Below the pieces are notes generated by a model. The model searched no databases. It worked only from the letters and a program-made list of their open reading frames with translations, and was not told the DNA's origin. Made by a program: the position numbers and the translations under genes. DNA of 64,000 nt from an uncultured Pseudoflavonifractor sp. (lineage in GTDB: Bacteria; Bacillota; Clostridia; Oscillospirales; Oscillospiraceae): positions 1 through 64,000 of the forward strand of contig CANEAY010000004.1 of NCBI GenBank assembly GCA_947425785.1, in the 5' to 3' direction. Numbering within the stretch: the stretch's first letter is position 1; every line of letters begins with the position of its first letter. Below, in pieces: positions 18,867 to 27,838 of the stretch.

Positions 18867-19583
18867 TTACTCCCGAATGACGGTTCCGATCTTCTCTCCC
18901 ATCACCGCCCGGTAGATGTTCTCCGGGTCTTTCAGGGCAAAGAGGAGGACGGGTATCTTGTTGTCCATGGACAGGCTGGTGGCGGTGGAGTCCATGACCT
19001 GGAGGTGCTTGGAGAGCACCTCGTCATAGGTGATGGCGTCGAACTTCACCGCGGCGGCGTCCTTTCTGGGGTCGGCGGAGTAGACCCCGTCGATGTTCTT
19101 GGCCAGGAGGATCACGTCGGCGTCGATCTCGGCGGCCCGGAGCACGGCGGCGGTGTCGGTGGAGAAGAAGGGGTTGCCGGTGCCGCAGCCGAAGATGACC
19201 ACCCTTCCCTTCTCCAGGTGGCGGATGGCACGGGAGCGGATGTAGGGCTCGGCGATGGAGCGCATCTCGATGGCAGTCTGCACCCGCACCTCTACCCCGT
19301 TCTGCTCCAGCACGTCGGCCACGGCCAGGCAATTGAGGGTGGTGGCCAGCATACCCATATGGTCGGCCCGGGTACGCTCCATGCGGTCGCCGCCGTCCTT
19401 CAGGCCGCGCCAGAAGTTGCCGCCGCCCACCACGACGCCCACCTGGACGCCCTGGGCGATACACTTTTTGATGACCTGGCAGACCTGGCCGATGACGTCG
19501 AAGTCCAGGCCCCGGCCCGCGTCCCCTGCCAGAGCCTCCCCGCTGATCTTCAGCAGAACTCTGTGATACGCCGGTTTTGCCAT
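18867..19583 (-). CDS. pyrH: UMP kinase
   Basis: 238 residues; phosphorylates UMP to UDP. The amino-acid-kinase fold shows L-L-K-I-S-G-E-A-L near residue 8, G-G-G-N-F-W-R-G near 56, D-H-M-G-M-L-A-T near 77, and a C-terminal nucleotide site with T-D-T-A-A. The ATG at 19583 is chosen because GGGGG lies upstream and the protein then starts at the family position; longer in-frame readings run into the structured element upstream. First gene of the eight-gene operon ending in polC; rpsB-tsf, its frequent neighbours, are not here. Confidence 0.95.
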   Translation of the reverse strand: MAKPAYHRVLLKISGEALAGDAGRGLDFDVIGQVCQVIKKCIAQGVQVGVVVGGGNFWRGLKDGGDRMERTRADHMGMLATTLNCLAVADVLEQNGVEVRVQTAIEMRSIAEPYIRSRAIRHLEKGRVVIFGCGTGNPFFSTDTAAVLRAAEIDADVILLAKNIDGVYSADPRKDAAAVKFDAITYDEVLSKHLQVMDSTATSLSMDNKIPVLLFALKDPENIYRAVMGEKIGTVIRE

Positions 19584-19613
19584 ATCCGCGCCCCCTTTGA
19601 TATTGTTATGGAC

Positions 19614-19890
19614 TAGCTTCGATTGACAAGGGAAAACACGCCCCAGAGAGGCCCAAAGGGCGTGCTGGCGTCGTTTTCCCCCTTGCCGGGCGACAGCCCG
19701 CCTGCGGGGTGCAGCCTTGCCATCCCACCCTTTGGACCCCTCTGGGGTCTGAAAGAGTTTTGCGGGAGCCCAAGGCGTTCCCGGCAAGGTTGTCGACGAA
19801 ACCTTACTGGCGTAAGGTGAGGAGACAAAACGCAGTCCGGGGGCGGCTTGGGCCCCGCAAAACCGTGTTTTCCCTTGCCAATCGAAGCTA
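19614..19890. repeat. 277-bp structured element with 27-bp terminal inverted repeats
   Basis: The ends 19614-19640 and 19864-19890 are inverted copies with one mismatch (outer end TAGCTTCGATTG). Inside are nested inverted pairs: CCCCAGAG..CAAAGGG near 19641-19660 matched with CCCTTTGG..CTGGGG near 19728-19748; GTTTTGCGGG near 19757 with CCCGCAAAAC near 19854-19863; and a small ACCTTAC/GTAAGGT hairpin near 19800. No coding gene is convincing. The form fits a MITE-like palindromic element or a structured leader RNA. It ends 30 bp before the pyrH start, so it should be transcribed with, or carry the promoter for, the pyrH operon. Which of these it is remains inference. Confidence 0.8.
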
Positions 19891-19973
19891 TCGTCCCTAT
19901 TTTAATATAGATTTCCAATTTTGCATAGGGGGAGAAGCAGAAATTTTACAATTTGTTTTTCCCCCGGGGCGAA

Positions 19974-20005
19974 AAAAGGCCCGGAGCCGGGGCTCCGGGC
20001 CTTTT
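19974..20005. terminator. Terminator after DUF951 gene
   Basis: Hairpin AAAAGGCCCGGAGCC / GGCTCCGGGCCTTTT. It lies between the structured element and the 3' end of the leftward DUF951 gene. Confidence 0.85.
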
Positions 20006-20028
20006 CGTCCAAATACTTTTCCGGCGGC

Positions 20029-20226
20029 TCACAGCGGCTTCACGTCCTCCGCCCGGAGGATCTTTTTGATGCTCTTTTCCGCCTTGGCCCGGGGGATCAT
20101 CAGCTCGTGGCCGCACTGGGCACAGCGGAGCTTGAAGTCCATACCCACCCGGAGCACCAGCCACTCATGGCTGCCGCAGGGGTGGGGCTTTTTCAGTTCC
20201 AGCCGGTCGCCGACCCGGATATCCAT
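20029..20226 (-). CDS. DUF951-family small protein
   Basis: 65-residue protein of unknown function, widespread in Firmicutes. Typical pattern: D-I-x-V-G-D at the N-terminus, K-K-P-H-P-C-G, then C-A-Q-C-G-H-E. The three or four Cys/His suggest metal binding and the fold may bind nucleic acid (inference). The ATG at 20226 puts the conserved start at the N-terminus; a longer frame upstream lacks family similarity. Divergent from the S1 gene. Confidence 0.88.
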   Translation of the reverse strand: MDIRVGDRLELKKPHPCGSHEWLVLRVGMDFKLRCAQCGHELMIPRAKAEKSIKKILRAEDVKPL

Positions 20227-20362
20227 AGCTTCACCGCGCTCCTTCTTCTGCTTTGTTACCATTATAAGGGCCCTTTTTCTCCCTGTCAATTCCTCTTGTC
20301 CCTTTGCATATCATATCCCATCCAGAAAATTACAGGGCACCAGCGGAAAGGATCTGATAAAA

Positions 20363-21292
20363 TTGACAAGGCGATTTCTCCCGGAGGGCCGGCTGCTGGA
20401 AACAGAGGAAAACAGGGCCCGATGCAGCACCTTGGAGGGCCTGGCCCAGGCCCTGGCGGAGGAGGCTGTTTTAGAGGGGACAGCCCTTTTGTGCGACGAA
20501 AACCACGATCTGCTTGTAAAGGTTGGATCCTTTATGGGCCGCATCCCACGGGAGGAAGCGGCCCTTGGCATTGCCGAGGGCACCACCCGGGATATCGCTA
20601 TTTTGTCCCGGGTCGGAAAGGCGGTTTCCTTTACAGTCAAGGCCATAGAGGGCTCCGCAGAGCCCCAGCTCCTCCTCTCCCGGCGGCGGGCCCAGGAGCT
20701 GGCCATGGAGCACATCCTGGAGCATTGGGAGCCGGGGCTGGTGGTGCCTGCCACGGTGACCCATCTGGAGCCCTTCGGCGCCTTTGTGGACATCGGCTGC
20801 GGGGCGCCCTCCATGATCGGAGTGGAGCGGCTGTCGGTCTCCCGCATTGCCCACGCCGGTGACCGGCTGGCCCTGGGGCAGGAGATCTACGCCGCGGTGC
20901 TGGGGGTCGACAGGGCACAGCGGCGGGTGCTCCTTACCCACCGGGAGCTGCTGGGCACCTGGGAGGAGAACGCCGCCCTCTTCCGGCCGGGGATGACGGT
21001 GCCGGGATATGTGCGGGGCGTCAAGGACTACGGCTCCTTCATCGAGCTCACCGCCAACCTCTCCGGCCTGGCGGAGTGCAGGGGGGGGCTCCAGGAGGGG
21101 GGGCGGGTGTCAGTGTACATCAAATCCATTCTGCCGGAGCGGATGAAGCTGAAGCTGCTGGTCATCGACCCCCTGCCCGACAAAAAAGTCCCGGAACCGC
21201 CCCGGTATTTCATTACCCAGGGAAAGCTGGAGCGGTGGCGGTACGCCCCGGAGGGATGTTTGAAGCCGGGGAGCGAGACGGTCTTTCAATGA
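20363..21292 (+). CDS. S1 RNA-binding domain protein (ribosomal protein S1-like)
   Basis: 309 residues with one degenerate and two clear S1/OB repeats. The repeats cover about 40-110, 128-205 (G-L-V-V-P-A-T-V-x-x-L-E-P-F-G-A-F-V-D-I) and 218-285 (G-M-T-V-P-G-Y-V-x-x-V-K-D-Y-G-S-F-I-E-L). It resembles the short S1-like proteins of clostridia, not full RpsA. The likely start is a TTG at 20363 with AAAGGAT 11 bases upstream; no ATG occurs before the first domain. Longer readings upstream run into non-coding sequence. Start uncertain. Confidence 0.82.
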   Translation: MTRRFLPEGRLLETEENRARCSTLEGLAQALAEEAVLEGTALLCDENHDLLVKVGSFMGRIPREEAALGIAEGTTRDIAILSRVGKAVSFTVKAIEGSAEPQLLLSRRRAQELAMEHILEHWEPGLVVPATVTHLEPFGAFVDIGCGAPSMIGVERLSVSRIAHAGDRLALGQEIYAAVLGVDRAQRRVLLTHRELLGTWEENAALFRPGMTVPGYVRGVKDYGSFIELTANLSGLAECRGGLQEGGRVSVYIKSILPERMKLKLLVIDPLPDKKVPEPPRYFITQGKLERWRYAPEGCLKPGSETVFQ

Positions 21293-21297
21293 AAAAG

Positions 21298-21329
21298 GCC
21301 CGGAAGAGGACATCTTCCGGGCTTTTTTT
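21298..21329. terminator. Terminator after S1 gene
   Basis: GCCCGGAAGA / TCTTCCGGGC hairpin followed by eight T; an A run on the other side lets it also serve the convergent DUF2752 gene. Confidence 0.92.
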
Positions 21330-21699
21330 ACAGATTTCGGGCCACGCCGAAGGCCAGCAGGAAAAGGGCCAGGGACAGCCAGGCCCGGTTTTCCCACCGG
21401 GATGGGGCCGCCCCTCTCACATAGCCCACTGCCCGCCAGGCCGATAGGCCCAGGAGCGCAGGCAGGGCCAGGCAGAGGGCGGGGTTGGCCGCCCAGGCCC
21501 CGGCCCAGTCGCCACGGAGGAGGGCCAGGCACAGCCGGGTCACCCCACAGCCGGGGCAGAGAAGCCCTGTCAGCGTATGGACGGGACAGGGGATGCCTAC
21601 TCCCAGGCGGGCCACCGCCCAGGCGTAGCCCAGCCCCAGAGCCAGAAGGGCCGCCAGGCCGGAGAGCAGACGCCTTAGCCGGGGCTTAGAGGCCGCCAT
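21328..21699 (-). CDS. DUF2752 membrane protein
   Basis: 123 residues with three or four hydrophobic segments and the DUF2752 signature C-P-G-C-G-V-T-R near residue 48, preceded by C-P-V-H-T-L-T-G. Function unknown. It overlaps the upstream DUF4234 gene by 14 bp, so the two small membrane proteins are co-translated and may act together, although no function can be assigned. Confidence 0.88.
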   Translation of the reverse strand: MAASKPRLRRLLSGLAALLALGLGYAWAVARLGVGIPCPVHTLTGLLCPGCGVTRLCLALLRGDWAGAWAANPALCLALPALLGLSAWRAVGYVRGAAPSRWENRAWLSLALFLLAFGVARNL

Positions 21700-22033
21700 A
21701 GCCCTGGAACCGGTTCAGCTCGCTCTGCATCAGGGCAAAGGCCACGATGTCCAGCTTGAAGAAGCTGAGCACCAGGTAGAGGATGCCCTGGGAACCGCCG
21801 GGGGTGCCCCTGGCCTCGTCCAGGAACTGGCCCATCTTGTAGTTCCAATACAGGCCATAGATGCCGCAGGTGACGAAGGTCAGCAGGATGACCATGCCGC
21901 CGCTCACCCCCATGGGATAGCCGCTGACCTCCTGGACGTCGTTGTGGATGCAGTACATCCAGTAAAAGGCATAGATGCCGCAGGTGATGATGGACAGGAC
22001 GATACACATTCCCACGCTTCGGTTTTGCTTCAT
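21686..22033 (-). CDS. DUF4234 membrane protein
   Basis: 115 residues. Two repeats of the pattern I-I-T-C-G-I-Y-x-x-Y-W-x-Y (about 15-28 and 52-64) mark the DUF4234 family, each followed by a hydrophobic helix. A third hydrophobic stretch lies near 85-100. Function unknown. A GGGGAGAG ribosome site precedes the ATG. Coupled to DUF2752. Confidence 0.88.
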   Translation of the reverse strand: MKQNRSVGMCIVLSIITCGIYAFYWMYCIHNDVQEVSGYPMGVSGGMVILLTFVTCGIYGLYWNYKMGQFLDEARGTPGGSQGILYLVLSFFKLDIVAFALMQSELNRFQGYGGL

Positions 22034-22079
22034 AGTGCTCTCCCCTTTCTGTTTTTGACCCTATGCGGTCGGGGCAGGT

Positions 22080-23351
22080 CTATCCTTCCTCCCCCTTGAT
22101 CTTATCCCAATACTGCTTGGCGGCCTGCTCGGTCTTGTTGTCGCCGTAGATATAATACTGTGTCCCCACCAGCTGGTCGGGCAGGTACTGCTGGGCTACC
22201 CAATGACCGGGGAAGCTGTGGGGGTAGAGGTAGCCCTGATCCCGCTCCATCCCCGCCGAGTCGGCGTGGACATTCTGGAGGTGCCGGGGATAGTCCCCGA
22301 TCTTCCCCGCCTTCACATCGGCCCGGGCGGCGCCGATGGCGGCTACCACCGAGTTGGATTTGGGGGCGGTGGCCAGGAGGATGGCGGCCTGGGCCAGGGG
22401 GAGCTGGGCCTCGGGAAGGCCCAGCTGGAGGGCACTGTCCACGCAGGCTTTTACGATGGACACCGCCTGGGGGTAAGCCATGCCCACATCCTCGCTGGCG
22501 GAGCACAAAAGCCGCCGGATGGCGGTGATCATGTCCCCCGCTTCCAGGAGCCGGGCCAGGTAGTGGAGGGCGGCGTCCGGGTCGGAGCCCCGGAGGGACT
22601 TCATCAGGGCGGAGGCGATGTCGTAATGGTCGTCCCCCTCCCTGTCGTAGCGCATGGCGGAGCGCTGGGCCACCATCTGGGCGTCGGACAGGGACACTGT
22701 CAGGGTCTTGCCCTTCCGGGTGGCGGAGTTCATGAGCAGCTCCACCGCGTTCATGGCCTTGCGGCAGTCGCCGCCGCAGGCCAGGGCCAGGTGCTCCACC
22801 ACCCCGTCCTCCAGCTTGGCCTTGGCCCCCAGCCGCTCCGACATCAGCCGGAAGCCCCGCTCCACGGCGGGCTTCAGGTCGTCGGCGGTGAGGGGCTTGA
22901 ACTCAAAGACGCTGGAGCGGGAGAGGACGGCGTTATAGACGTAGAAATAGGGGTTCTCCGTGGTGGAGGCGATGAGGGTCACGTCCCCCCGCTCGATGAC
23001 CTCCAGCAGGGACTGCTGCTGCTTTTTGTTGAAATACTGTATCTCGTCCAGGTAGAGGAGGACGCCCTCGGGGGCCAGAAGAGTTCCCACCTGGCCGATG
23101 ATCTCCTTCACATCGGACAAAGAGGCCGTGGTGGCGTTGAGCCGCCGCAGGGCACGGTTGGTGCGCCTGGCGATGATGTTGGCCACGGTGGTCTTGCCCG
23201 TGCCGGAGGGGCCGTAGAAAATGAGGTTGGGGATGTCCCCGGTCTCAATGATGCGGCGGAGGAGTCCTCCCTCCCCTAAGATGTGCTTCTGGCCTACCAC
23301 CTCATCCAGGGTCTCAGGGCGTATCTCGTCGGCCAAGGGGCGGTACGGCAT
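22080..23351 (-). CDS. rarA: Replication-associated recombination protein A (AAA+ ATPase)
   Basis: 423 residues; acts at stalled forks, related to clamp-loader ATPases. Residues 1-20 give the family start P-L-A-D-x-x-R-P-x-x-L-D-E-V-V-G-Q. Walker A G-P-S-G-T-G-K-T-T is at 47-55, Walker B L-Y-L-D-E-I near 103 and sensor 1 A-S-T-T-E-N-P near 132. The C-terminal tetramerisation region contains Y-P-R-H-L-Q-N. The ATG at 23351 has a GGAGGTGA site. Downstream small membrane proteins are unrelated. Confidence 0.95.
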   Translation of the reverse strand: MPYRPLADEIRPETLDEVVGQKHILGEGGLLRRIIETGDIPNLIFYGPSGTGKTTVANIIARRTNRALRRLNATTASLSDVKEIIGQVGTLLAPEGVLLYLDEIQYFNKKQQQSLLEVIERGDVTLIASTTENPYFYVYNAVLSRSSVFEFKPLTADDLKPAVERGFRLMSERLGAKAKLEDGVVEHLALACGGDCRKAMNAVELLMNSATRKGKTLTVSLSDAQMVAQRSAMRYDREGDDHYDIASALMKSLRGSDPDAALHYLARLLEAGDMITAIRRLLCSASEDVGMAYPQAVSIVKACVDSALQLGLPEAQLPLAQAAILLATAPKSNSVVAAIGAARADVKAGKIGDYPRHLQNVHADSAGMERDQGYLYPHSFPGHWVAQQYLPDQLVGTQYYIYGDNKTEQAAKQYWDKIKGEEG

Positions 23352-23435
23352 GGTCGTCACCTCCAAAAAGGCAGAATGGAGAGGAAATTTTCCTCTCCAT
23401 TCTAACATATGTTCGATTGGTTGTAAAGAGTCTTC

Positions 23436-25142
23436 TTAGCAGTTCACCTGTGGGGCCGAATAGGTTCGGCAGACCATCAGGACTGCTTGCTCAACGGTAC
23501 AGGGAGCTTTGGGAGAGAGCTGGTCTGCGCCGGTACCTGTCATAATGCCCCGGCTTACGATGCAGCTCAGGGCCTCTGCCGCCCAGTCGGAGATCAGCGA
23601 ATTGTCGGTATAGGCACTCAAATCGGTCTTGAGCTCTTCTGTGGCGCCAATTTGCTTTAGCGCCCGCCACAGCATGGCGGCAAGCTGCTCCCGGTTCAGC
23701 AGGTCATCGGGGGCAAAGCGCCCATCTCCTACTCCCTGAACGATCCCGGCGGTATATGCTTTCAACACGGCCTCATCAGTGGTATCGGTAAACGTGTCCT
23801 GGGAGGCGGGGACAAAGTTCTCCCCCATCTTTTCCAGATAGTTCACCGCCAGGGAGGCAAACTGGGCGCGGGTGATGGTATAGGTCTGGTAGTGGGCGCA
23901 GTCGCCGGTGACCAGTCCCACTTCCGTGGCCTTCTCCACCTCAGCCTTGGCCCAGTCGGAGACCGCGTCCCTTTTCAGCGGGTTCTTCAGCAGGCCGAAC
24001 ACCTCCCCTACCTTCACCACGGCATAGCCCCGGTCAAAATCCCCCACACCCGCATACATCACCGGGACAACGACGTTTCCATTCTTGTCGGCAAAGCCGT
24101 AGGGCCAGCCGAAGTCGTAGCCAAAGCCTGTGTTGCTTCCTACATCGGTAACGATCTTCAGCCCCTCATGGAGGGCAGTGGTAGAGCCGGAGACATTGTC
24201 CTCCACCCGGTTGCCCTGGGTGTCGATGTAGAAGCTCTCCCCATTCAGGGCCACTGCGGCAAGGCCGGTGGTTTCATCAAACTTGCAGCCCTGCATAATG
24301 CCCTTGGGGTCATAGGTCGGCTTACTGTACTGCGGCTCAATGACGACGTTTCCCGACTTGTCGATAAAGCCCACCTTTTTATTGTCCAGGATGGCGTAAA
24401 GTCCGCATCCGGCGTACCACAGGTCATTGAAGTAATTTTCAAAGAGGAGCCGGCCCGTCTTGTCCAGCAGGTTCCCGTGCAGAACCACATATCCGTTTTC
24501 GTCAAAGGCTCCGATGCCCCCCTGGTAGAACTGGCAGGGGATGACCTCCTCCCCCTTCTCGTTGACAAAGCCCCAGCCCAGGTCGTTTCCCTCCTCGTCC
24601 TGGCCGATGAACACCCCCAGCATCCCGTTAGAGTAGCCGGGATGGACGTCCCAATACTTATAGGGCGTAAGCAGATTCCCGTTCATATCAGCGATGGCGT
24701 ACTTCCAGCCTCCCGGTTCCATCACCGGCTTTGCCGTCACCCGCTCTTTGGCGTTGTGAAGTGTATCGTAGGTGAAATCCATCACCGTGTTGCCGTCCAG
24801 GTCGATGATGCCCCACTTACCGTTTTTTGCAGCGTAGGCCTGCCCACTGCCGTCGAACTCCTCCACCGCGTCGAAGGGCCCTGCCAAAATCTCGGTGCTG
24901 CCCAGCACGGCCAGATAGCTCAGCCCGCCCTTCACCAAAAGCATCCTGTCGGTGCCATAGCGACGCATAAGACCCTCGTACTCAGGAAACCAAGTGACCT
25001 GCAGGCCCTGTTCCTCACAGGTGCGGTTGACCTCCTCCATGGGTATTTTCCGCAGGGCAAGCTCCCCCTCCGCTCCGTGGGCGGCGGGGAGCAGACCAAT
25101 ACACATAGCCAGCATGATAGTAAGAGATATAAAGCGTTTCAT
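23436..25142 (-). CDS. Secreted WG-repeat protein with C-terminal SLH domains
   Basis: 568 residues. A signal peptide (M-K-R-F then a hydrophobic core, cleavage after A-H-G-A) is followed by at least five WG-type beta repeats (W-G-I-I-D-L-D-G-N, G-W-G-F-V-N-E-K-G-E, V-G-F-I-D-K-S-G-N, Y-G-F-A-D-K-N-G-N and others) between about 60 and 400. Two or three SLH repeats then run from about 410 to the end. The SLH part should anchor it to the cell wall. The ligand is unknown. The ATG at 25142 has GGAG upstream and puts the signal peptide at the start. Confidence 0.87.
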   Translation of the reverse strand: MKRFISLTIMLAMCIGLLPAAHGAEGELALRKIPMEEVNRTCEEQGLQVTWFPEYEGLMRRYGTDRMLLVKGGLSYLAVLGSTEILAGPFDAVEEFDGSGQAYAAKNGKWGIIDLDGNTVMDFTYDTLHNAKERVTAKPVMEPGGWKYAIADMNGNLLTPYKYWDVHPGYSNGMLGVFIGQDEEGNDLGWGFVNEKGEEVIPCQFYQGGIGAFDENGYVVLHGNLLDKTGRLLFENYFNDLWYAGCGLYAILDNKKVGFIDKSGNVVIEPQYSKPTYDPKGIMQGCKFDETTGLAAVALNGESFYIDTQGNRVEDNVSGSTTALHEGLKIVTDVGSNTGFGYDFGWPYGFADKNGNVVVPVMYAGVGDFDRGYAVVKVGEVFGLLKNPLKRDAVSDWAKAEVEKATEVGLVTGDCAHYQTYTITRAQFASLAVNYLEKMGENFVPASQDTFTDTTDEAVLKAYTAGIVQGVGDGRFAPDDLLNREQLAAMLWRALKQIGATEELKTDLSAYTDNSLISDWAAEALSCIVSRGIMTGTGADQLSPKAPCTVEQAVLMVCRTYSAPQVNC

Positions 25143-25179
25143 TTTGGCTCCTTTCTCCAAAAGGCGGAGAGATAAAAAA

Positions 25180-25209
25180 GATGGAAACAGTAAAAACACT
25201 GTTTCCATC
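25180..25209 (-). terminator. glyA terminator
   Basis: GATGGAAACAGT / ACTGTTTCCATC hairpin followed on the minus strand by a T run. It separates glyA from the WG-repeat gene. Confidence 0.92.
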
Positions 25210-25241
25210 TTATCATGGTTACTGGGGAAAAGCAACCAAAC

Positions 25242-26489
25242 TCAGCCCTCGTAGAGGGGGTACTTGGCGGTCAGGTCGGCCACCATGGCCCGGATGGCAT
25301 CGGCCTGGGCGTCGAAGTCAGTGGCGGCCAGGGCGATGCACCGGGCGATGACCGCCATCTCCTCCTCCTTGAAGCCACGGCTGGTGACGGCGGGGGTGCC
25401 CAGGCGGACGCCGCTGGTGACGAAGGGCTTCTCCGGGTCGTTGGGGACGGCGTTTTTGTTGGCGGTGATGTTCACCTCGTCCAGGCGGCGCTCCAGCTCC
25501 TTGCCGGTGAGGCCCATCCGGCGCAGGTCAAGGAGCATCAGGTGGTTGTCGGTGCCGCCGGAGACCAGGTCGAGGCCCTGGTCGAGAAGGCCCTTCGCCA
25601 GGGCGGCGGCGTTTTTCACGATCTGCTCCTGATAGGCCTTGAACTCCGGCTTCAGAGCTTCGCCCAGCACGGCGGCTTTGGCGGCGATGACGTGCTCCAG
25701 GGGGCCGCCCTGGCTGCCGGGGAAGATGGCGGAGTCGATCTTTTTGGCGTACTCCTCCCTGCAGAGGATCATGCCGCCCCGGGGGCCCCGGAGGGTCTTG
25801 TGGGTGGTGGTGGTGACCACGTCGGCGTAGGGCACCGGGTTGGGGTGGAGCCCCGCCGCCACCAGGCCGGCGATGTGGGCCATGTCCACGAAGAGGCAGG
25901 CCCCCACCTCGTGGGCGATGTCGGCAAAGGTCTTGAAGTCGATGATGCGGGGGTAGGCAGAGGCCCCGGCGATGATCATTTTGGGCTTTTCCTTCTTCGC
26001 GACGTCCCGCACCTTGTCGTAGTCGATGCGGCCGTCGGCGCCCACGCCGTAAAAGACCATATGGTAGTTCTTGCCGGAAAAGTTCACGGGGGAGCCGTGG
26101 GTCAGGTGGCCGCCGTTGGAGAGATCCATGCCCAGCACCGTGTCGCCGGGGGTGCACAGGGCGGCGTAGACGGCGTAGTTGGCCTGGGCGCCGGAGTGGG
26201 GCTGGACGTTGGCGTGGTCGGCGCCGAAGAGCTGCTTCGCCCTTGTGCGGGCCAGCTCCTCCACCACATCCACGCACTGGCAGCCGCCGTAGTAGCGCTT
26301 GCCGGGGTAGCCCTCGGCATATTTATTGGTCAGGACGCTGCCCTGGGCAAGCATCACCGCGGGGCTGGTGAAGTTCTCCGAGGCGATGAGCTCAATGTTC
26401 CTCTGCTGGCGGGCGTACTCGGCCTTGATGGCCTCCCCCAGCTCCGGGTCCTGGGCAGCAATATAGTCCATCATTTCTTTCAGCATCAT
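25242..26489 (-). CDS. glyA: Serine hydroxymethyltransferase
   Basis: 415-residue PLP enzyme interconverting serine and glycine with tetrahydrofolate. Family landmarks: [10 protein letters not shown] near residue 31, [13 protein letters not shown] near 57, and the PLP lysine in [14 protein letters not shown] near 227. Length is normal. Two adjacent ATG codons (26489 and 26486) follow a GGGGG ribosome site; the first is given. Its own terminator follows at 25180. Confidence 0.97.
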   Translation of the reverse strand: MMLKEMMDYIAAQDPELGEAIKAEYARQQRNIELIASENFTSPAVMLAQGSVLTNKYAEGYPGKRYYGGCQCVDVVEELARTRAKQLFGADHANVQPHSGAQANYAVYAALCTPGDTVLGMDLSNGGHLTHGSPVNFSGKNYHMVFYGVGADGRIDYDKVRDVAKKEKPKMIIAGASAYPRIIDFKTFADIAHEVGACLFVDMAHIAGLVAAGLHPNPVPYADVVTTTTHKTLRGPRGGMILCREEYAKKIDSAIFPGSQGGPLEHVIAAKAAVLGEALKPEFKAYQEQIVKNAAALAKGLLDQGLDLVSGGTDNHLMLLDLRRMGLTGKELERRLDEVNITANKNAVPNDPEKPFVTSGVRLGTPAVTSRGFKEEEMAVIARCIALAATDFDAQADAIRAMVADLTAKYPLYEG

Positions 26490-26576
26490 GGTTTCCCCCT
26501 TGTGTGATTTTCCTGTCGCAATTTTGCTTTTTCTATGATAGAATATTCTCACCGATTTTGCAAGGGGAGGATCCAC

Positions 26577-27215
26577 ATGAAAAAGAAAGAAAGAGCCGCC
26601 CTCATTGTGGACGCGTTGAAAAAGGAGTACCCGGAGGGCATCTGCTCCCTTCAATATCCCAAGCCCCACGAGCTTCTTTTCGCCGTGCGGCTGTCCGCCC
26701 AGTGCACCGACGAACGGGTCAACCAGGTGACTCCCGCCCTCTATGCCAGGTTCCCCACCCTGGAGGCCTTCGCCCAGGCGGACGTCCACGAGGTGGAGGA
26801 GCTCATCCACTCCTGCGGCTTCTTCCGGGCCAAGGCAAAGGACATCGTGGGCGCCGCCCAGATGCTCCTGAAGGACTTCGGCGGCAAGGTGCCCGACAAC
26901 ATGGACGACCTTTTGAAGCTCCCCGGGGTGGGAAGAAAGACCGCAAACCTCATTTTGGGGGACATCTACAACGCCCCGGGGGTGGTCATCGCCGACACCC
27001 ACTGCATCCGCATCGCCGGGCGGCTGGGCCTTACCGACGGCACCAAGGATCCCGGCAAGGTGGAGGAGCAGCTGCGCAAGGTGCTCCCCCCGGAGGAGAG
27101 CAACAACTTCTGCCACCGGCTGGTGCTCCACGGCCGGGCGGTGTGCACCGCCCGGGTGCCCTATTGCGAAAAATGCGTCCTGCGGCCCTGGTGCGGCACC
27201 TTCAACAAAAAATAA
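26577..27215 (+). CDS. nth: Endonuclease III
   Basis: 212-residue bifunctional DNA glycosylase/AP lyase for oxidised pyrimidines. The helix-hairpin-helix [10 protein letters not shown] (about 113-122) carries the catalytic Lys. The catalytic Asp lies in V-I-A-D-T-H-C-I-R. The C-terminal 4Fe-4S loop C-x6-C-x2-C-x5-C is intact. The ATG at 26577 has GGGGAGG upstream. Divergent from glyA. Confidence 0.96.
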   Translation: MKKKERAALIVDALKKEYPEGICSLQYPKPHELLFAVRLSAQCTDERVNQVTPALYARFPTLEAFAQADVHEVEELIHSCGFFRAKAKDIVGAAQMLLKDFGGKVPDNMDDLLKLPGVGRKTANLILGDIYNAPGVVIADTHCIRIAGRLGLTDGTKDPGKVEEQLRKVLPPEESNNFCHRLVLHGRAVCTARVPYCEKCVLRPWCGTFNKK

Positions 27216-27217
27216 GA

Positions 27218-27250
27218 AAGGAGGGGACAGCCATAGGCTGTCCCCTCCTT
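27218..27250. terminator. Bidirectional terminator between nth and XRE gene
   Basis: AAGGAGGGGACAGCC / GGCTGTCCCCTCCTT perfect hairpin, 3-base loop, between convergent genes. Confidence 0.92.
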
Positions 27251-27258
27251 ATTTGCGG

Positions 27259-27714
27259 TCAGGTCTTTTTGCGCTGTCTCCACACCTGGAACAGGATATC
27301 CTTCAGAACCAGCATGGCGTCCTGCCCGCTGTAGCCGTAGTCCCCCTTCAGCTCCTCCAGCAGGGTGTTCAGCCGGAAGGCGTAGCGGTCAACGTTTACC
27401 ATCTCCTGATATTGGAGGAGGACGGGGTACTTTTTCCCCCAGGCCTTTGTCCAGTCGATCTTTTCGTTCAGGGTCTCGCTGCTGCGCCCGATGGCCTCCT
27501 CCACCTCCCGGACTTCCAGGTCGAAGTTGATGAGTTCATCCAGGGTCACGTGGTAGAGGACGGACAGGCGCTTGGCCTGGCGGATATCGGGCAGGGTCTC
27601 CCCCGTCTCCCACTTGGAGACGGTCTGGCGGCTCACCCCCAGCGTTTCCGCCACCGCCTCCTGGGACAGCCCCTGCTTTTTTCTGGCGTGGAACAGATGA
27701 TCTCCCAATTCCAT
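27259..27714 (-). CDS. XRE-family transcriptional regulator
   Basis: 151 residues. An N-terminal Cro/C1 helix-turn-helix (about 4-58) contains Q-E-A-V-A-E-x-L-G-V-S-R-Q-T-V-S-K-W-E. The C-terminal about 90 residues have no recognisable domain and may serve for dimerisation or ligand binding. The ATG at 27714 follows GGAGG. It is flanked by terminators on both sides, so it is probably monocistronic. Targets unknown. Confidence 0.85.
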   Translation of the reverse strand: MELGDHLFHARKKQGLSQEAVAETLGVSRQTVSKWETGETLPDIRQAKRLSVLYHVTLDELINFDLEVREVEEAIGRSSETLNEKIDWTKAWGKKYPVLLQYQEMVNVDRYAFRLNTLLEELKGDYGYSGQDAMLVLKDILFQVWRQRKKT

Positions 27715-27805
27715 GCCGGCATCCCTCCTTTGGCTTTCAGTATACGGAAATCCGGGGGGAATGTCCACCCCCCTTTTCCGGCACTTTCGCCCGGATATGT
27801 TACAG

Positions 27806-27836
27806 AAAAAGGCGCTCCCGCCGGGAGCGCCTTTTT
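27806..27836. terminator. Terminator of the tsaE-HAD operon
   Basis: AAAAAGGCGCTCCCG / CGGGAGCGCCTTTTT hairpin directly after the last gene of the leftward operon. Confidence 0.92.
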
Positions 27837-27838
27837 GC

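Noticed and set aside
15948-19616. 1222-codon open frame on the plus strand antisense to dxr, cdsA, uppS, frr and pyrH
   Set aside because: GC-rich codon bias keeps the antisense frame open; the five sense genes are unmistakable and the antisense protein has no recognisable domain or ribosome site.
19613-19918. 101-codon open frame across the 277-bp inverted-repeat element
   Set aside because: It reads through the terminal inverted repeats, and the reverse frame is open as well. The structure explains the sequence better than coding does.
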